Shown here piece after piece: positions 34,618 through 42,750 of a DNA stretch of 54,644 nucleotides (positions are counted from its first letter, which is position 1; each line of letters opens with the position of its first letter). Under the pieces are notes generated by a model that searched no databases, was not told the DNA's origin, and saw only the letters and a list, made by a program, of their open reading frames with translations. The position numbers and the translations under genes are program-made. Location of the stretch: NCBI GenBank assembly GCA_045590755.1, contig JAZNRP010000015.1, positions 1 to 54,644 of the forward strand. The letters are read 5' to 3'. Origin of the DNA: SIG565 sp045590755. Its GTDB lineage: Bacteria > Bacillota > Clostridia > Oscillospirales > Acutalibacteraceae.

Positions 34618-36333
34618 ATGCTAAAGAAATTTTTAAGCTACTACAAACCCCATAAAAAGATTTTTGCACTTGATATGGGCGCTTCATTATTAATTTCGGT
34701 TATAAGTATTATCTACCCGATAATTACAAGGCGAATGCTTAATGACCTTATTCCCAACAAAAACTACCGAATGATAGTTTTTTTAGGACTGATGCTGCTT
34801 GGCCTTTACATAGTACGAATGCTGCTTAGCTATTTTATACAGTACCAAGGACATATGATGGGCGTAAAAATGCAGGCGCAGATGCGAAGTGATATGTTCT
34901 CTCATTTACAACGACTGCCGTATAAATTTTATGACGATAACGAAACGGGAAAGATTATGACCCGTATGACCAACGACCTTATGGATGTAAGTGAGTTAGC
35001 ACATCACGGACCCGAAAATATTATAATATCATCTATATCTATAATACTTTCATTTGCCTATCTTTCTACCATAAATATTTGGTTAACATTAATTGTGTTT
35101 TTAGCGGCTCCCATTCTTATTTTTTTGGCGGCCAAACTAAGATTTAGTATGCGCAGTGCTTTTAAGCTAAGCCGTCAGTCGATTGCTGAAATCAATGCGG
35201 CACTTGAGAGCAGTATTTCGGGTATAAGGGTGACCAAGGCATTTACAAACGATAAGGTTGAAAAAGCAAAATTTGAAATAGGAAACGAAAGGTTTGTGAG
35301 TGCGAGAAAACAAGCCTATAATGCAATGGGTAAGTTTCATTCCTTTTCAACCTTTATTACCGATATTTTCAATGTAATTGTGTTAATTGCAGGCGGCTTT
35401 TTTCTGTATGCTAACAAAATTACATTTGCCGATTATGCCACATTTATTGTATCAATCAATGTCTTTTTATCACCCGTTACAGTACTTATAGGCTTTATGG
35501 AGCAATTTCAGAACGGCGTTACGGGCTTTGAAAGATTTATTGAGATTATGGAAGCCGAGCCCGAAGCTGATACCGAAGGCGCAGAATCACTGCAGAATGT
35601 AGAAGGCGAAATCACCTTCCAAAATGTTGTTTACGGTTATGAACAGGGCAGAGATGTACTGAATAATGTTAGCTTCAAAATCGAAAAGGGTAAAAAATTC
35701 GCACTCGTAGGACCAAGTGGCGGAGGAAAAACAACAATATGCCATCTTCTGCCGCGCTTTTATCAGCTTGAAAAAGGCAGTATTTATATAGACGGAAAAG
35801 ATATTAACTCGGTTACAATAAAGTCACTCAGAGAAAATATCGGTGTTGTACAACAAGATATTTATCTTTTTAATGCAAGTATGCGCGATAATATTCTGTA
35901 CGGTAAGCCCGACGCAACCTTTGATGAAGTTGTACTTGCCGCAAAACGCGCTAACATACACGATTATATTATGAGCTTGCCTAATGGCTACGATACCGAG
36001 ATAGGTGAGCGCGGTGTACGGCTTTCGGGCGGTCAGAAGCAACGCTTAAGTATAGCAAGGGTGTTCCTTAAAAATCCGCCAATTCTTATTTTGGATGAAG
36101 CAACAAGTGCACTTGATAATACAACCGAAATACTTATTCAGCGTTCCCTTGATGAACTCTGCTCCGGCAGAACTACAATTGTGGTAGCCCACAGACTGTC
36201 AACTATTAAAAATGCTGATGAAATAGCAGTTGTAGCCGGCGGTGTGATTTGTGAAAAGGGTACCCACGAGCAGCTAATACAAAACAACGGACTGTATAAG
36301 GAGCTATATAATCTGCAGTTCAGAGAAAACTAA
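34618..36333 (+). CDS. ABC transporter, fused permease and ATPase (MsbA/MDR-type exporter)
   Basis: A 571-residue half-transporter that would dimerise. The membrane domain with about six helices covers ~15-310 (VYIVRMLLSYFIQYQGH and SFAYLSTINIWLTLIVFLAAP are visible). The ATPase domain has Walker A GPSGGGKTT at ~363-371, Q-loop GVVQQDIYLFN, signature LSGGQKQRLSIARVF, Walker B ILILDEATSALD and an H-loop. Lipid or drug export is likely, but the substrate is unknown. It has no adjacent partner half-transporter. Confidence 0.92.
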   Translation: MLKKFLSYYKPHKKIFALDMGASLLISVISIIYPIITRRMLNDLIPNKNYRMIVFLGLMLLGLYIVRMLLSYFIQYQGHMMGVKMQAQMRSDMFSHLQRLPYKFYDDNETGKIMTRMTNDLMDVSELAHHGPENIIISSISIILSFAYLSTINIWLTLIVFLAAPILIFLAAKLRFSMRSAFKLSRQSIAEINAALESSISGIRVTKAFTNDKVEKAKFEIGNERFVSARKQAYNAMGKFHSFSTFITDIFNVIVLIAGGFFLYANKITFADYATFIVSINVFLSPVTVLIGFMEQFQNGVTGFERFIEIMEAEPEADTEGAESLQNVEGEITFQNVVYGYEQGRDVLNNVSFKIEKGKKFALVGPSGGGKTTICHLLPRFYQLEKGSIYIDGKDINSVTIKSLRENIGVVQQDIYLFNASMRDNILYGKPDATFDEVVLAAKRANIHDYIMSLPNGYDTEIGERGVRLSGGQKQRLSIARVFLKNPPILILDEATSALDNTTEILIQRSLDELCSGRTTIVVAHRLSTIKNADEIAVVAGGVICEKGTHEQLIQNNGLYKELYNLQFREN

Positions 36334-36480
36334 AAAACGGACACTTGAAAATCTTCAAGTGTCCGTTTGGCTTTTAAATTAATCAATACTACAAGCCACA
36401 ACAACAATTCTTTTATTTTTATCGTTCTTTGAACAGGTAGAAAGGGGGGGTATTACCTTATCACCGTATTATTAATCGAC
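36332..36480 (-). ncRNA. Candidate small regulatory RNA with C-rich loop
   Basis: A predicted ~149-nt leftward RNA. A consensus promoter (TTGAAA-17-TATAAT) lies just upstream and a strong terminator with six T ends it. No ATG frame with a ribosome binding site exists inside. Near its 5' end AGGTA pairs with TACCT and presents a loop of AUACCCCCCCUUUC, whose CCCCUUU is complementary to AAAGGGG, the Shine-Dalgarno form of several genes here (relA, the MGMT-like gene, rpe, the YerC-like gene). C-rich loops of this kind are used by csRNA and RsaE-type Firmicute RNAs. Function and target are inference. Confidence 0.6.
36335..36368. terminator. Terminator hairpin shared by the ABC gene and the leftward RNA
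   Basis: A perfect 15-bp stem (AAACGGACACTTGAA and its complement) has a 4-base loop. Rightward only TTTGGCTTTT follows, whereas leftward there are six T, so it is a better terminator for the minus strand. Confidence 0.88.
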
Positions 36481-36486
36481 AATTTA

Positions 36487-36515
36487 ATTATACCGACTTA
36501 TCAGTGTGTTTTCAA
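36487..36515 (-). promoter_or_regulatory. Predicted sigma-A promoter of the candidate small RNA
   Basis: On the minus strand TTGAAA (36515-36510), 17 bases, TATAAT (36492-36487). No coding gene lies downstream before the terminator. Confidence 0.7.
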
Positions 36516-36554
36516 GATGCCGCATAAAATTTAAATTTTTTTGAAGCTATACTA

Positions 36555-36583
36555 TTGAACTAAAGGCAAATTTTTAGTACAAT
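36555..36583 (+). promoter_or_regulatory. Predicted sigma-A promoter of lon
   Basis: TTGAAC, 17 bases, then TACAAT, 28 bases before the lon ATG. No CtsR-like operator (GGTCAAA repeats) or CIRCE was seen here. Confidence 0.65.
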
Positions 36584-36611
36584 ATATACAGTATGTCCAC
36601 GGAGGAAAATA

Positions 36612-39005
36612 ATGAGTATAAAGATAGAAACAGAAACTAAAAATTTACCTGTATTGGCATTAAGGGGCTTGGTTTTGTTCCCGGGTATGTTAATGCATTT
36701 TGATGTGGGTCGTTCCATATCGCTTAAGGCGCTTAATCACGCTATGCAAAACAGACAGATTCTGTATTTAGCCACACAGAAAGATATTCGTGATGACGAG
36801 CCGAGTGCGGAAAATTTATACGAAGTAGGTTGTGTTGCGCGTGTTTCGCAGATTCTGAAAAGACCCGATAACACCGCAAGTGTTCTGGTTGAAGGACTTT
36901 ACCGCGCGACCCATACTTCATTTTATAAGGATGATGATTATTACAGGGCATCTGTTCAGAAGATACACGAGTTGCCACCTAAAAACCGCCCCGTGTATAT
37001 TGAAACTTTACTGCGTCGCGCTAAGTCGCAGTTTGCGCTTTATGCCGAAAAGTTGCCCAAAATGCCACCTGATATACCCCTTGCAATTGAAACAGATGAA
37101 GATTTAGGTCACCTTGCGGACTTTATTGCTTTTAATATACAAGCACCCTTTGATGATAAACAATATGTGCTTGAACAGCTGAATCCGGTTAAAAGAATTA
37201 AGGTTGTAATTGATATTCTTAAAAAGGAAACCGAAATTCTTGAAATTGACAGCCATATAAACGAAAAGGTTAAAAATCAAATTGATGATAACCAAAGGGA
37301 ATATTATTTAAAAGAGCAGATTCGTGCAATTAACGCAGAGCTTTACGGCGATGACGGAGAAAACGGCGAATTCGAAGAATACTCTGCAAAAATTAAATCC
37401 TTAAATGCACCAAATAATGTTAAAGAAAAATTAACGGGTGAGTTAAACAAGCTGCTTCGTATGCCGCAGGGCGCACACGAAGCAGTGGTAGTCCGTTCAT
37501 ATCTTGATACCTGCCTTAAATTACCTTGGAACTGCTTTACAGAAACGGCTGTTAATATTAAGCGCGCCGCAAAAATACTTGATAGAGATTTTTACGGAAT
37601 GGGTAAGGTAAAAGAGAGAATTTTGGAAATGTTGGCGGTTTATATTCTGGCGCCCGAAATTAAGGGACAGATTATCTGCCTTGTGGGACCGCCCGGTGTC
37701 GGTAAGACATCTATCGGTAAAACAATTGCCGAGTGTACAGGCCGACAGTTTGCTCGTGTATCTTTAGGCGGTATTCGTGATGAAGCCGAAATACGCGGCC
37801 ACCGCAGAACCTATATCGGCGCTATGCCGGGTAAAATTATTAATGCGTGTAAGTCTGCCGGAAGCGGCAATCCGCTTATTTTACTTGATGAAATTGATAA
37901 ATTGGGTAACGACTATAAGGGTGACCCGTCCTCTGCTTTATTAGAAGTTCTTGACCCTGAGCAAAATTCTACCTTTACTGACCATTTTGTTGATATGCCG
38001 TATGATTTAAGCAAGGTACTCTTTATCACAACGGCAAATGATGCAAGTGCTATACCGGCTCCACTGCTTGACAGAATGGAAGTTATTGAGCTTTCATCCT
38101 ATACACGGGAAGAAAAGTTCCATATTGCAAAAAAACATCTTGTGTCAAAGCAAATCAGTCGCCACGGACTTAGCAACACCAACTTCAAAATAACCGATAA
38201 AGCAATCTATGCTTTAATTGATTTCTATACAAGAGAAGCTGGTGTCAGACGGTTAGAGCGTGAAATTGCATCGGTCTGCAGAAAGGCCGCGAAGCTTATC
38301 ACCGAGCAAAGTACAAAAAAAGTTACGGTTGATGAAAAAATGTTAATAGCAATGCTCGGAAAACGCCGTTATTTGCCCGAAAGCATTGCGGAAGATAACG
38401 AAATCGGTGTTGTTAACGGACTTGCATGGACGGCAGTGGGCGGCGAAATGATGCCTTTAGAAGTTGCGGTGTGCGACGGTACGGGCAAGATTGAGCTTAC
38501 GGGAAATCTTGGCAACATTATGCAAGAATCTGCCAGGGCGGCGGTTACCTTTGTTCGCGCTAACGCCGAAGAACTCGGGATAGATTCTGATTTTTATAAA
38601 AATAAAGATATACACATCCACGCACCGCAAGCGGCAATACCAAAGGACGGTCCGTCGGCTGGCATTACAATTACGGTAGCGCTTGTGTCTGCACTCAAAA
38701 ATTTAGCCGTCAGACGGGAAATTGCAATGACTGGTGAAATTTCTATACGCGGCAGAGTACTTGGCATTGGCGGACTTAAGGAAAAGGCTATGGCGGCGTA
38801 TAGGGCAGGGGTTAAAACTGTATTTATACCTAAGGAAAATGAACCCGATTTAGCCGAAATTGATGAAACCGTTCGTAAAGCGGTTAAATTTGTACCGGTT
38901 AAGGAAGCAAAATCGGTTCTTAAAGCGGTTTTAATTGGGACGGAAGGTCATTCAAATAAAATTACTCCTTCCATTAAAAATGATGTAGTTACTATTCGTC
39001 AGTAG
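36612..39005 (+). CDS. lon: Lon protease (ATP-dependent endopeptidase La)
   Basis: A cytoplasmic AAA+ protease of 797 residues. The N-terminal LON substrate domain (~12-200) is followed by a coiled coil. Walker A is GPPGVGKTS at ~359-367 and Walker B ILLDEIDK at ~424. The Ser-Lys catalytic dyad lies in KDGPSAG (~683-689) and GGLKEKAMAA. It degrades misfolded and regulatory proteins. ATG 36612 follows CGGAGGA. engB follows 8 bases later, the order known from Bacillus lonA-ysxC. Confidence 0.97.
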   Translation: MSIKIETETKNLPVLALRGLVLFPGMLMHFDVGRSISLKALNHAMQNRQILYLATQKDIRDDEPSAENLYEVGCVARVSQILKRPDNTASVLVEGLYRATHTSFYKDDDYYRASVQKIHELPPKNRPVYIETLLRRAKSQFALYAEKLPKMPPDIPLAIETDEDLGHLADFIAFNIQAPFDDKQYVLEQLNPVKRIKVVIDILKKETEILEIDSHINEKVKNQIDDNQREYYLKEQIRAINAELYGDDGENGEFEEYSAKIKSLNAPNNVKEKLTGELNKLLRMPQGAHEAVVVRSYLDTCLKLPWNCFTETAVNIKRAAKILDRDFYGMGKVKERILEMLAVYILAPEIKGQIICLVGPPGVGKTSIGKTIAECTGRQFARVSLGGIRDEAEIRGHRRTYIGAMPGKIINACKSAGSGNPLILLDEIDKLGNDYKGDPSSALLEVLDPEQNSTFTDHFVDMPYDLSKVLFITTANDASAIPAPLLDRMEVIELSSYTREEKFHIAKKHLVSKQISRHGLSNTNFKITDKAIYALIDFYTREAGVRRLEREIASVCRKAAKLITEQSTKKVTVDEKMLIAMLGKRRYLPESIAEDNEIGVVNGLAWTAVGGEMMPLEVAVCDGTGKIELTGNLGNIMQESARAAVTFVRANAEELGIDSDFYKNKDIHIHAPQAAIPKDGPSAGITITVALVSALKNLAVRREIAMTGEISIRGRVLGIGGLKEKAMAAYRAGVKTVFIPKENEPDLAEIDETVRKAVKFVPVKEAKSVLKAVLIGTEGHSNKITPSIKNDVVTIRQ

Positions 39006-39013
39006 GTGAAATA

Positions 39014-39601
39014 ATGAATTTTAATAATGTTGTTTTTGAAAGTGCCTTTGGCACAAGTGAACAGTTAATAGAATCTACTGTACCTGAAATCTGTTTTTCG
39101 GGTAGGTCTAATGTTGGCAAATCTTCAATTATTAATAAAACTCTTGGCAGAAAATCTTTGGCGAGAGTCAGCACCAAACCGGGTAAAACCGTAACAATAA
39201 ATTTTTATAAGTTAGATAATTTAAGAATTGTCGATTTGCCCGGTTACGGCTACGCAAAGGTGAATTTTGACGAGCGTAAGCGTTGGTCGGATTTGATGGA
39301 AAGCTATTTCAGAACAAATAGAAATATACCTATAGTTTTTCAGCTTATTGATATGCGCCATCCCGCTACCGAGTTTGATATTTCAATGCTTGAATTTTTG
39401 CGCCACTACGGAATAAATTACTGTGTTTTGCTTACCAAAAGCGATAAGCTTAATAAAACAGAATATAATAGTCGTTTGCAAAAAATAACCGAAGAATTGG
39501 GTGAATATGCTAACGAAATTCAAATTATTCCAACCTCTGCGGTAAAGGGCGAAGGCATAGAAAAAATAAAACAAATTATTGAGGAAATTACAAATAAATA
39601 A
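39014..39601 (+). CDS. engB: Ribosome biogenesis GTPase EngB (YsxC)
   Basis: A small TRAFAC GTPase of 195 residues, essential for 50S assembly in Bacillus. Motifs are G1 GRSNVGKSS at ~30-38, G3 DLPGYGYA at ~74-81, G4 TKSD near 140 and G5 SAVKGEG near 175-181. It directly follows lon, the usual Firmicute arrangement. AGTAGGTGA acts as the ribosome binding site, overlapping the end of lon. Confidence 0.96.
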   Translation: MNFNNVVFESAFGTSEQLIESTVPEICFSGRSNVGKSSIINKTLGRKSLARVSTKPGKTVTINFYKLDNLRIVDLPGYGYAKVNFDERKRWSDLMESYFRTNRNIPIVFQLIDMRHPATEFDISMLEFLRHYGINYCVLLTKSDKLNKTEYNSRLQKITEELGEYANEIQIIPTSAVKGEGIEKIKQIIEEITNK

Positions 39602-39642
39602 AATCGTAAGTTTTACAAAGTATATAAAGGGGAGTGTCCTTA

Positions 39643-39948
39643 TTGAATACCTTTGAAAAAATTTATGAAGTTGTAAAGAAAATACCAAGGGGCAGGGTTG
39701 CAACCTACGGACAGGTGGCTCGTCTTGCGGGTAATCCGCACTGGTCGCAGGTGGTAGGCTATGCACTTCACGCAAATCCAAACCCAAAAGAAATACCGTG
39801 TCATAGGGTGGTTAACCGCTTCGGTGAAGTATCTGCGGCCTTTGTTTTCGGTGGTGAAAACGCGCAACGCGATTTACTTATAAGCGAAGGTGTAGGTTTT
39901 GATGATGACGGCAGGGTATTAATGAATGAGTATTGTATAAAACAATAA
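39643..39948 (+). CDS. MGMT/alkyltransferase-like DNA repair domain protein
   Basis: A ~101-residue protein consisting only of the MGMT C-terminal fold. The helix-turn-helix start IPRGRVATYGQVARLAGN is followed by PCHRVV with the acceptor Cys retained, so it is not a Cys-less ATL protein. The Arg finger usually found before VG appears to be Gln (WSQVVGYAL), so transferase activity is uncertain. TTG 39643 is preferred after AAAGGGGAG; GTG 39634 overlaps that site. It may bind O6-alkylguanine in DNA. Confidence 0.8.
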   Translation: MNTFEKIYEVVKKIPRGRVATYGQVARLAGNPHWSQVVGYALHANPNPKEIPCHRVVNRFGEVSAAFVFGGENAQRDLLISEGVGFDDDGRVLMNEYCIKQ

Positions 39949-39971
39949 AACCGCAGATATTGCGGTTTTTT
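39947..39971 (+). terminator. Intrinsic terminator
   Basis: AAAACCGCA pairs with TGCGGTTTT over GATAT, then TT. It begins inside the stop codon of the MGMT-like gene. Confidence 0.85.
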
Positions 39972-39983
39972 GTTTTACTGTTA

Positions 39984-40012
39984 TTGACAATAAATGCCTG
40001 ATATATTAAAAT
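39984..40012 (+). promoter_or_regulatory. Predicted sigma-A promoter of rpe
   Basis: TTGACA, 17 bases, then TAAAAT, 32 bases before rpe. Confidence 0.7.
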
Positions 40013-40044
40013 ATGTGTAGTATTAATAAAGGGGATTCTTAGTA

Positions 40045-40689
40045 ATGGTTAAAATTTCACCGTCAGTTTTATCGGCCGATTTTTTAGAGCTTAGCGAAAC
40101 TATTGCAAAGCTTGAGGCGGCGGGTGTTGATATGTGGCACCTTGATGTTATGGACGGCATTTTTGTTCCCAATTTGTCTTTCGGTGTACCGATTATTAAG
40201 TCAATTAAAAAACACTCCAAAAAACCGTTGGATGTACATTTGATGATTGACCGTCCGCACCGTTATATTAAGGAGTTTGCCGAAGTTTCAGATTATCTTG
40301 GCTTCCATTATGAAGCGGGCTCAGATGTAGCCGAAACCTTAAAAGAAATAAGAAGCTTAGGCTGTAAATCCTGTCTTACAATAAAACCCTGTACTGCACC
40401 CGAAGAAATTTATGAATTTTTACCGCTTTGCGATATGGTGCTTGTAATGTCGGTAGAGCCTGGCTTTGGCGGTCAGAAGTTTTTGGATTCTGCGCTTGAA
40501 AAATTAAGCAAATTAAGGGACGAAATAAAAAGACAGAATTTAGATGTAGAAATTGAAGTTGACGGCGGAATTAATGCCGACACCGCGCGTCTTGCGGTGG
40601 ATGCGGGCGCCACAGTTTTAGTTGCAGGCAGCTTCATATTTTCTGCCGAAGATATGAAGTCCTGTGTTGAATCACTTAAATCGCTTTAA
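40045..40689 (+). CDS. rpe: Ribulose-phosphate 3-epimerase
   Basis: Interconverts ribulose 5-phosphate and xylulose 5-phosphate in the pentose phosphate pathway, supplying the PRPP and nucleotide routes. It has 214 residues, a TIM barrel with LSADF, HLDVMDGIFVPN (metal-binding His and Asp), HYEAG, MSVEPGFGGQ and VDGGIN. AAAGGGG precedes ATG 40045 by 10 bases. Its end overlaps by 14 bases with the convergent MecA-like gene. Confidence 0.96.
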   Translation: MVKISPSVLSADFLELSETIAKLEAAGVDMWHLDVMDGIFVPNLSFGVPIIKSIKKHSKKPLDVHLMIDRPHRYIKEFAEVSDYLGFHYEAGSDVAETLKEIRSLGCKSCLTIKPCTAPEEIYEFLPLCDMVLVMSVEPGFGGQKFLDSALEKLSKLRDEIKRQNLDVEIEVDGGINADTARLAVDAGATVLVAGSFIFSAEDMKSCVESLKSL

Positions 40690-41008
40690 GAAACGCTTTT
40701 CCTAAGTTTTCCACGGCATTGTTTTCGGCAATTTTGCGGGCGTGTTCACGCGTTATAGCAATATCTGTGGAGTGTAGGAAAGTGTTGTCGGCAAGGCCGG
40801 AAAATTTAAGTAGCTCCTTTACATATTTCTTCTCGCAGTGAAAAAGCAAGCGGTATTTATTTTTATAAATATAAAGGTCGTTTTTCCTACTGCGTTGGGT
40901 TTCATAGTATCTTTGTGCAAAGAAAATTAAATTTTCACTGCAGTTAAATTCAAACATAATTATTTGTTTAATGGGTGCTGTGGCTCGTCTTGCGGTTTTA
41001 TAAATCAT
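40676..41008 (-). CDS. MecA C-terminal-domain-like protein
   Basis: A 110-residue protein. From about residue 18 (MFEFNCSENLIFFAQRYY) the sequence follows the C-terminal domain of the ClpC adaptor MecA: FEF start, LYIYKNKYRLLF strand pair, and ITREHARKIAENNAVENLGKAF near the end. The substrate-binding N-terminal domain of MecA is missing. It may recruit or modulate ClpC, or be a stand-alone relative (inference). TTGGAG lies ahead of ATG 41008. It is convergent with rpe, overlapping it by 14 bases. Confidence 0.65.
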   Translation of the reverse strand: MIYKTARRATAPIKQIIMFEFNCSENLIFFAQRYYETQRSRKNDLYIYKNKYRLLFHCEKKYVKELLKFSGLADNTFLHSTDIAITREHARKIAENNAVENLGKAFLKAI

Positions 41009-41085
41009 AATCCGACTCCAAACGGGGTTAAAATATAATTGAATACATATTTAATTACCTGATAATAATATATTGGGTGATTTTT

Positions 41086-41226
41086 ATGAGCGAAAATAAA
41101 AGAAATAATGCTTCTGCAAATTTTATGAGCGTTTTTCTAAAGACGGTTGTCTTAACAGTAATTGCAATTTTACTTATGGCAATCGGCTTTATTTCGGCGG
41201 GATTCTTTGCAGGTGCACTCAGATAG
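41086..41226 (+). CDS. Small single-pass membrane protein (46 residues)
   Basis: A short open frame starting MSENKRNNASANF, with a hydrophobic helix at ~17-43 (VFLKTVVLTVIAILLMAIGF and beyond) and ending GALR. TTGGGTGA precedes ATG 41086, and it lies 15 bases before the phosphohexomutase start on the same strand. The shape, one helix with a polar N-terminus, is of a real small membrane protein, but no family is recognised. Confidence 0.6.
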   Translation: MSENKRNNASANFMSVFLKTVVLTVIAILLMAIGFISAGFFAGALR

Positions 41227-41241
41227 AAAGGGTTGTTTATA

Positions 41242-42717
41242 ATGAATTACAATGAGCTTAAAAGTGGTACCGATATTCGCGGTGTGGCATCTGACAAAGG
41301 CGGAAATAAAGTAAACCTTACTGAAAATGCAGTTATGGACATAACCGATGCCTTTGTGGTTTGGTTATCTAAAAAGACAGGTAAAAAGGCGACCGAGCTT
41401 AAAATTGCAATCGGTCACGATTCACGCATTACAGCCGGTATGATTAAAACTGCGGCGGTAAGCCGACTGCTGACGGCAGGTGTACATATTTTCGATTGCT
41501 CACTCGCGTCTACCCCCGCTATGTTTATGACAACGGTTGATTTAGGTTGTGACGCTTCAATCCAAATTACCGCAAGTCACCATCCGTTTGACCGTAACGG
41601 CTTAAAGTTTTTCACTAAAGACGGCGGACTTGATTCTTCCGATATTGCCGATATTGTAAGCCTTGCAAACGATGGTGTAAAACCCAACCTTGCCGATGGT
41701 AAAATCAAGAAGGTTGATTATATGACAGACTATGCTGCCCGTCTTCGTAAGATGATTTGCGATTCTGTCGGCAAAAACGAAAACGATTTACCACTTAAAG
41801 GCTATCATATTATAGTTGATGCGGGTAACGGTGCCGGCGGATTTTACGCCGAAAATGTATTAAAGCCTTTGGGCGCAGATACTACGGGCAGTCAGTTCTT
41901 AGAGCCCGACGGAATGTTCCCAAATCATATACCCAACCCCGAGAACAAAACTGCTATGGAAAGTATTTGCAGCGCAGTAATTAACAGCAAGGCAGATTTG
42001 GGTATTATCTTTGATACTGATGTTGACAGAGCGGGCTGTGTAGATTCAACAGGCAAGGAAATTAACCGCAACCGCTTGGTAGCATTGGCGGCATATATCG
42101 TTATGCAGACAAACCCAGGCGCTACAATTGTCACCGACTCGGTTACTTCTGACGGTCTTAAGGCTTATATTGAAGAGTGTCTCGGTGGTAAGCATTACCG
42201 CTATAAGCGTGGCTATAAAAATGTTATCAACATGGCGGCTGAACTGTGCGAAAATGGCATTAACAGTCCATTAGCTATCGAAACAAGCGGCCACGCGGCA
42301 TTAAAGGAAAATTACTTCCTTGATGACGGCGCATACCTTGCTACGAAAATTGTAATAGAACTTGCCAAAGGGAAACGCTTTGAAGAAATTTTATCACCGC
42401 TAAAAATGGCGGCAGAAGAAAAGGAAATAAGGCTTAACATTTTAGCAGAAGATTTCAAATCATACGGTATGGATGTTATCACACAGCTTGAAGAATTTGC
42501 TAAAAACAATAACGACTGTGTTATAGCCGACGATAACCGTGAAGGTATAAGAATTACAACACCGCACGGTTGGATGCTTTTAAGACTCAGTGTTCACGAC
42601 CCTGTAATGCCTATTAATTTTGAAAGCGATAATGTGGGAGGTACTGATAAAAATATTGAGTTTTTCAAAGGTTTCTTTACAAAATTCGAAAAATTAGATT
42701 TAACAAATTACAGATAA
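41242..42717 (+). CDS. Phosphoglucomutase/phosphomannomutase family protein
   Basis: An alpha-D-phosphohexomutase of 491 residues. The phosphoserine loop is TASHHPFDRNG with Ser at ~114, the metal loop is DTDVDRAG near 257-264 (D-x-D-x-D form), the sugar-binding loop is IETSGHAA, and a phosphate-binding C-terminal domain has REGIRITTPHGW. It interconverts hexose 1- and 6-phosphates; glucose, mannose or glucosamine cannot be separated by eye. ATG 41242 is used after AGAAAGGG; TTG 41233 is too close to it. Confidence 0.9.
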   Translation: MNYNELKSGTDIRGVASDKGGNKVNLTENAVMDITDAFVVWLSKKTGKKATELKIAIGHDSRITAGMIKTAAVSRLLTAGVHIFDCSLASTPAMFMTTVDLGCDASIQITASHHPFDRNGLKFFTKDGGLDSSDIADIVSLANDGVKPNLADGKIKKVDYMTDYAARLRKMICDSVGKNENDLPLKGYHIIVDAGNGAGGFYAENVLKPLGADTTGSQFLEPDGMFPNHIPNPENKTAMESICSAVINSKADLGIIFDTDVDRAGCVDSTGKEINRNRLVALAAYIVMQTNPGATIVTDSVTSDGLKAYIEECLGGKHYRYKRGYKNVINMAAELCENGINSPLAIETSGHAALKENYFLDDGAYLATKIVIELAKGKRFEEILSPLKMAAEEKEIRLNILAEDFKSYGMDVITQLEEFAKNNNDCVIADDNREGIRITTPHGWMLLRLSVHDPVMPINFESDNVGGTDKNIEFFKGFFTKFEKLDLTNYR

Positions 42718-42718
42718 T

Positions 42719-42747
42719 AAAAAGGAGACATTTTATGTCTCCTTTTT
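42719..42747. terminator. Bidirectional intrinsic terminator
   Basis: AAAAAGGAGACA pairs with TGTCTCCTTTTT over a 5-base loop, between the convergent phosphohexomutase and cysteine-rich genes. Confidence 0.9.
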
Positions 42748-42750
42748 GTT

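Noticed and set aside
36332..36420. A 25-codon TTG-started frame inside the candidate small RNA on the minus strand
   Set aside because: No ribosome binding site and the frame runs through the terminator stem to its T-run; it is most likely accidental.
36421..36480. A mobile-element scar or repeat unit at the G7 tract
   Set aside because: No target duplication or inverted termini; the tract is explained by the C-rich loop of the leftward RNA.
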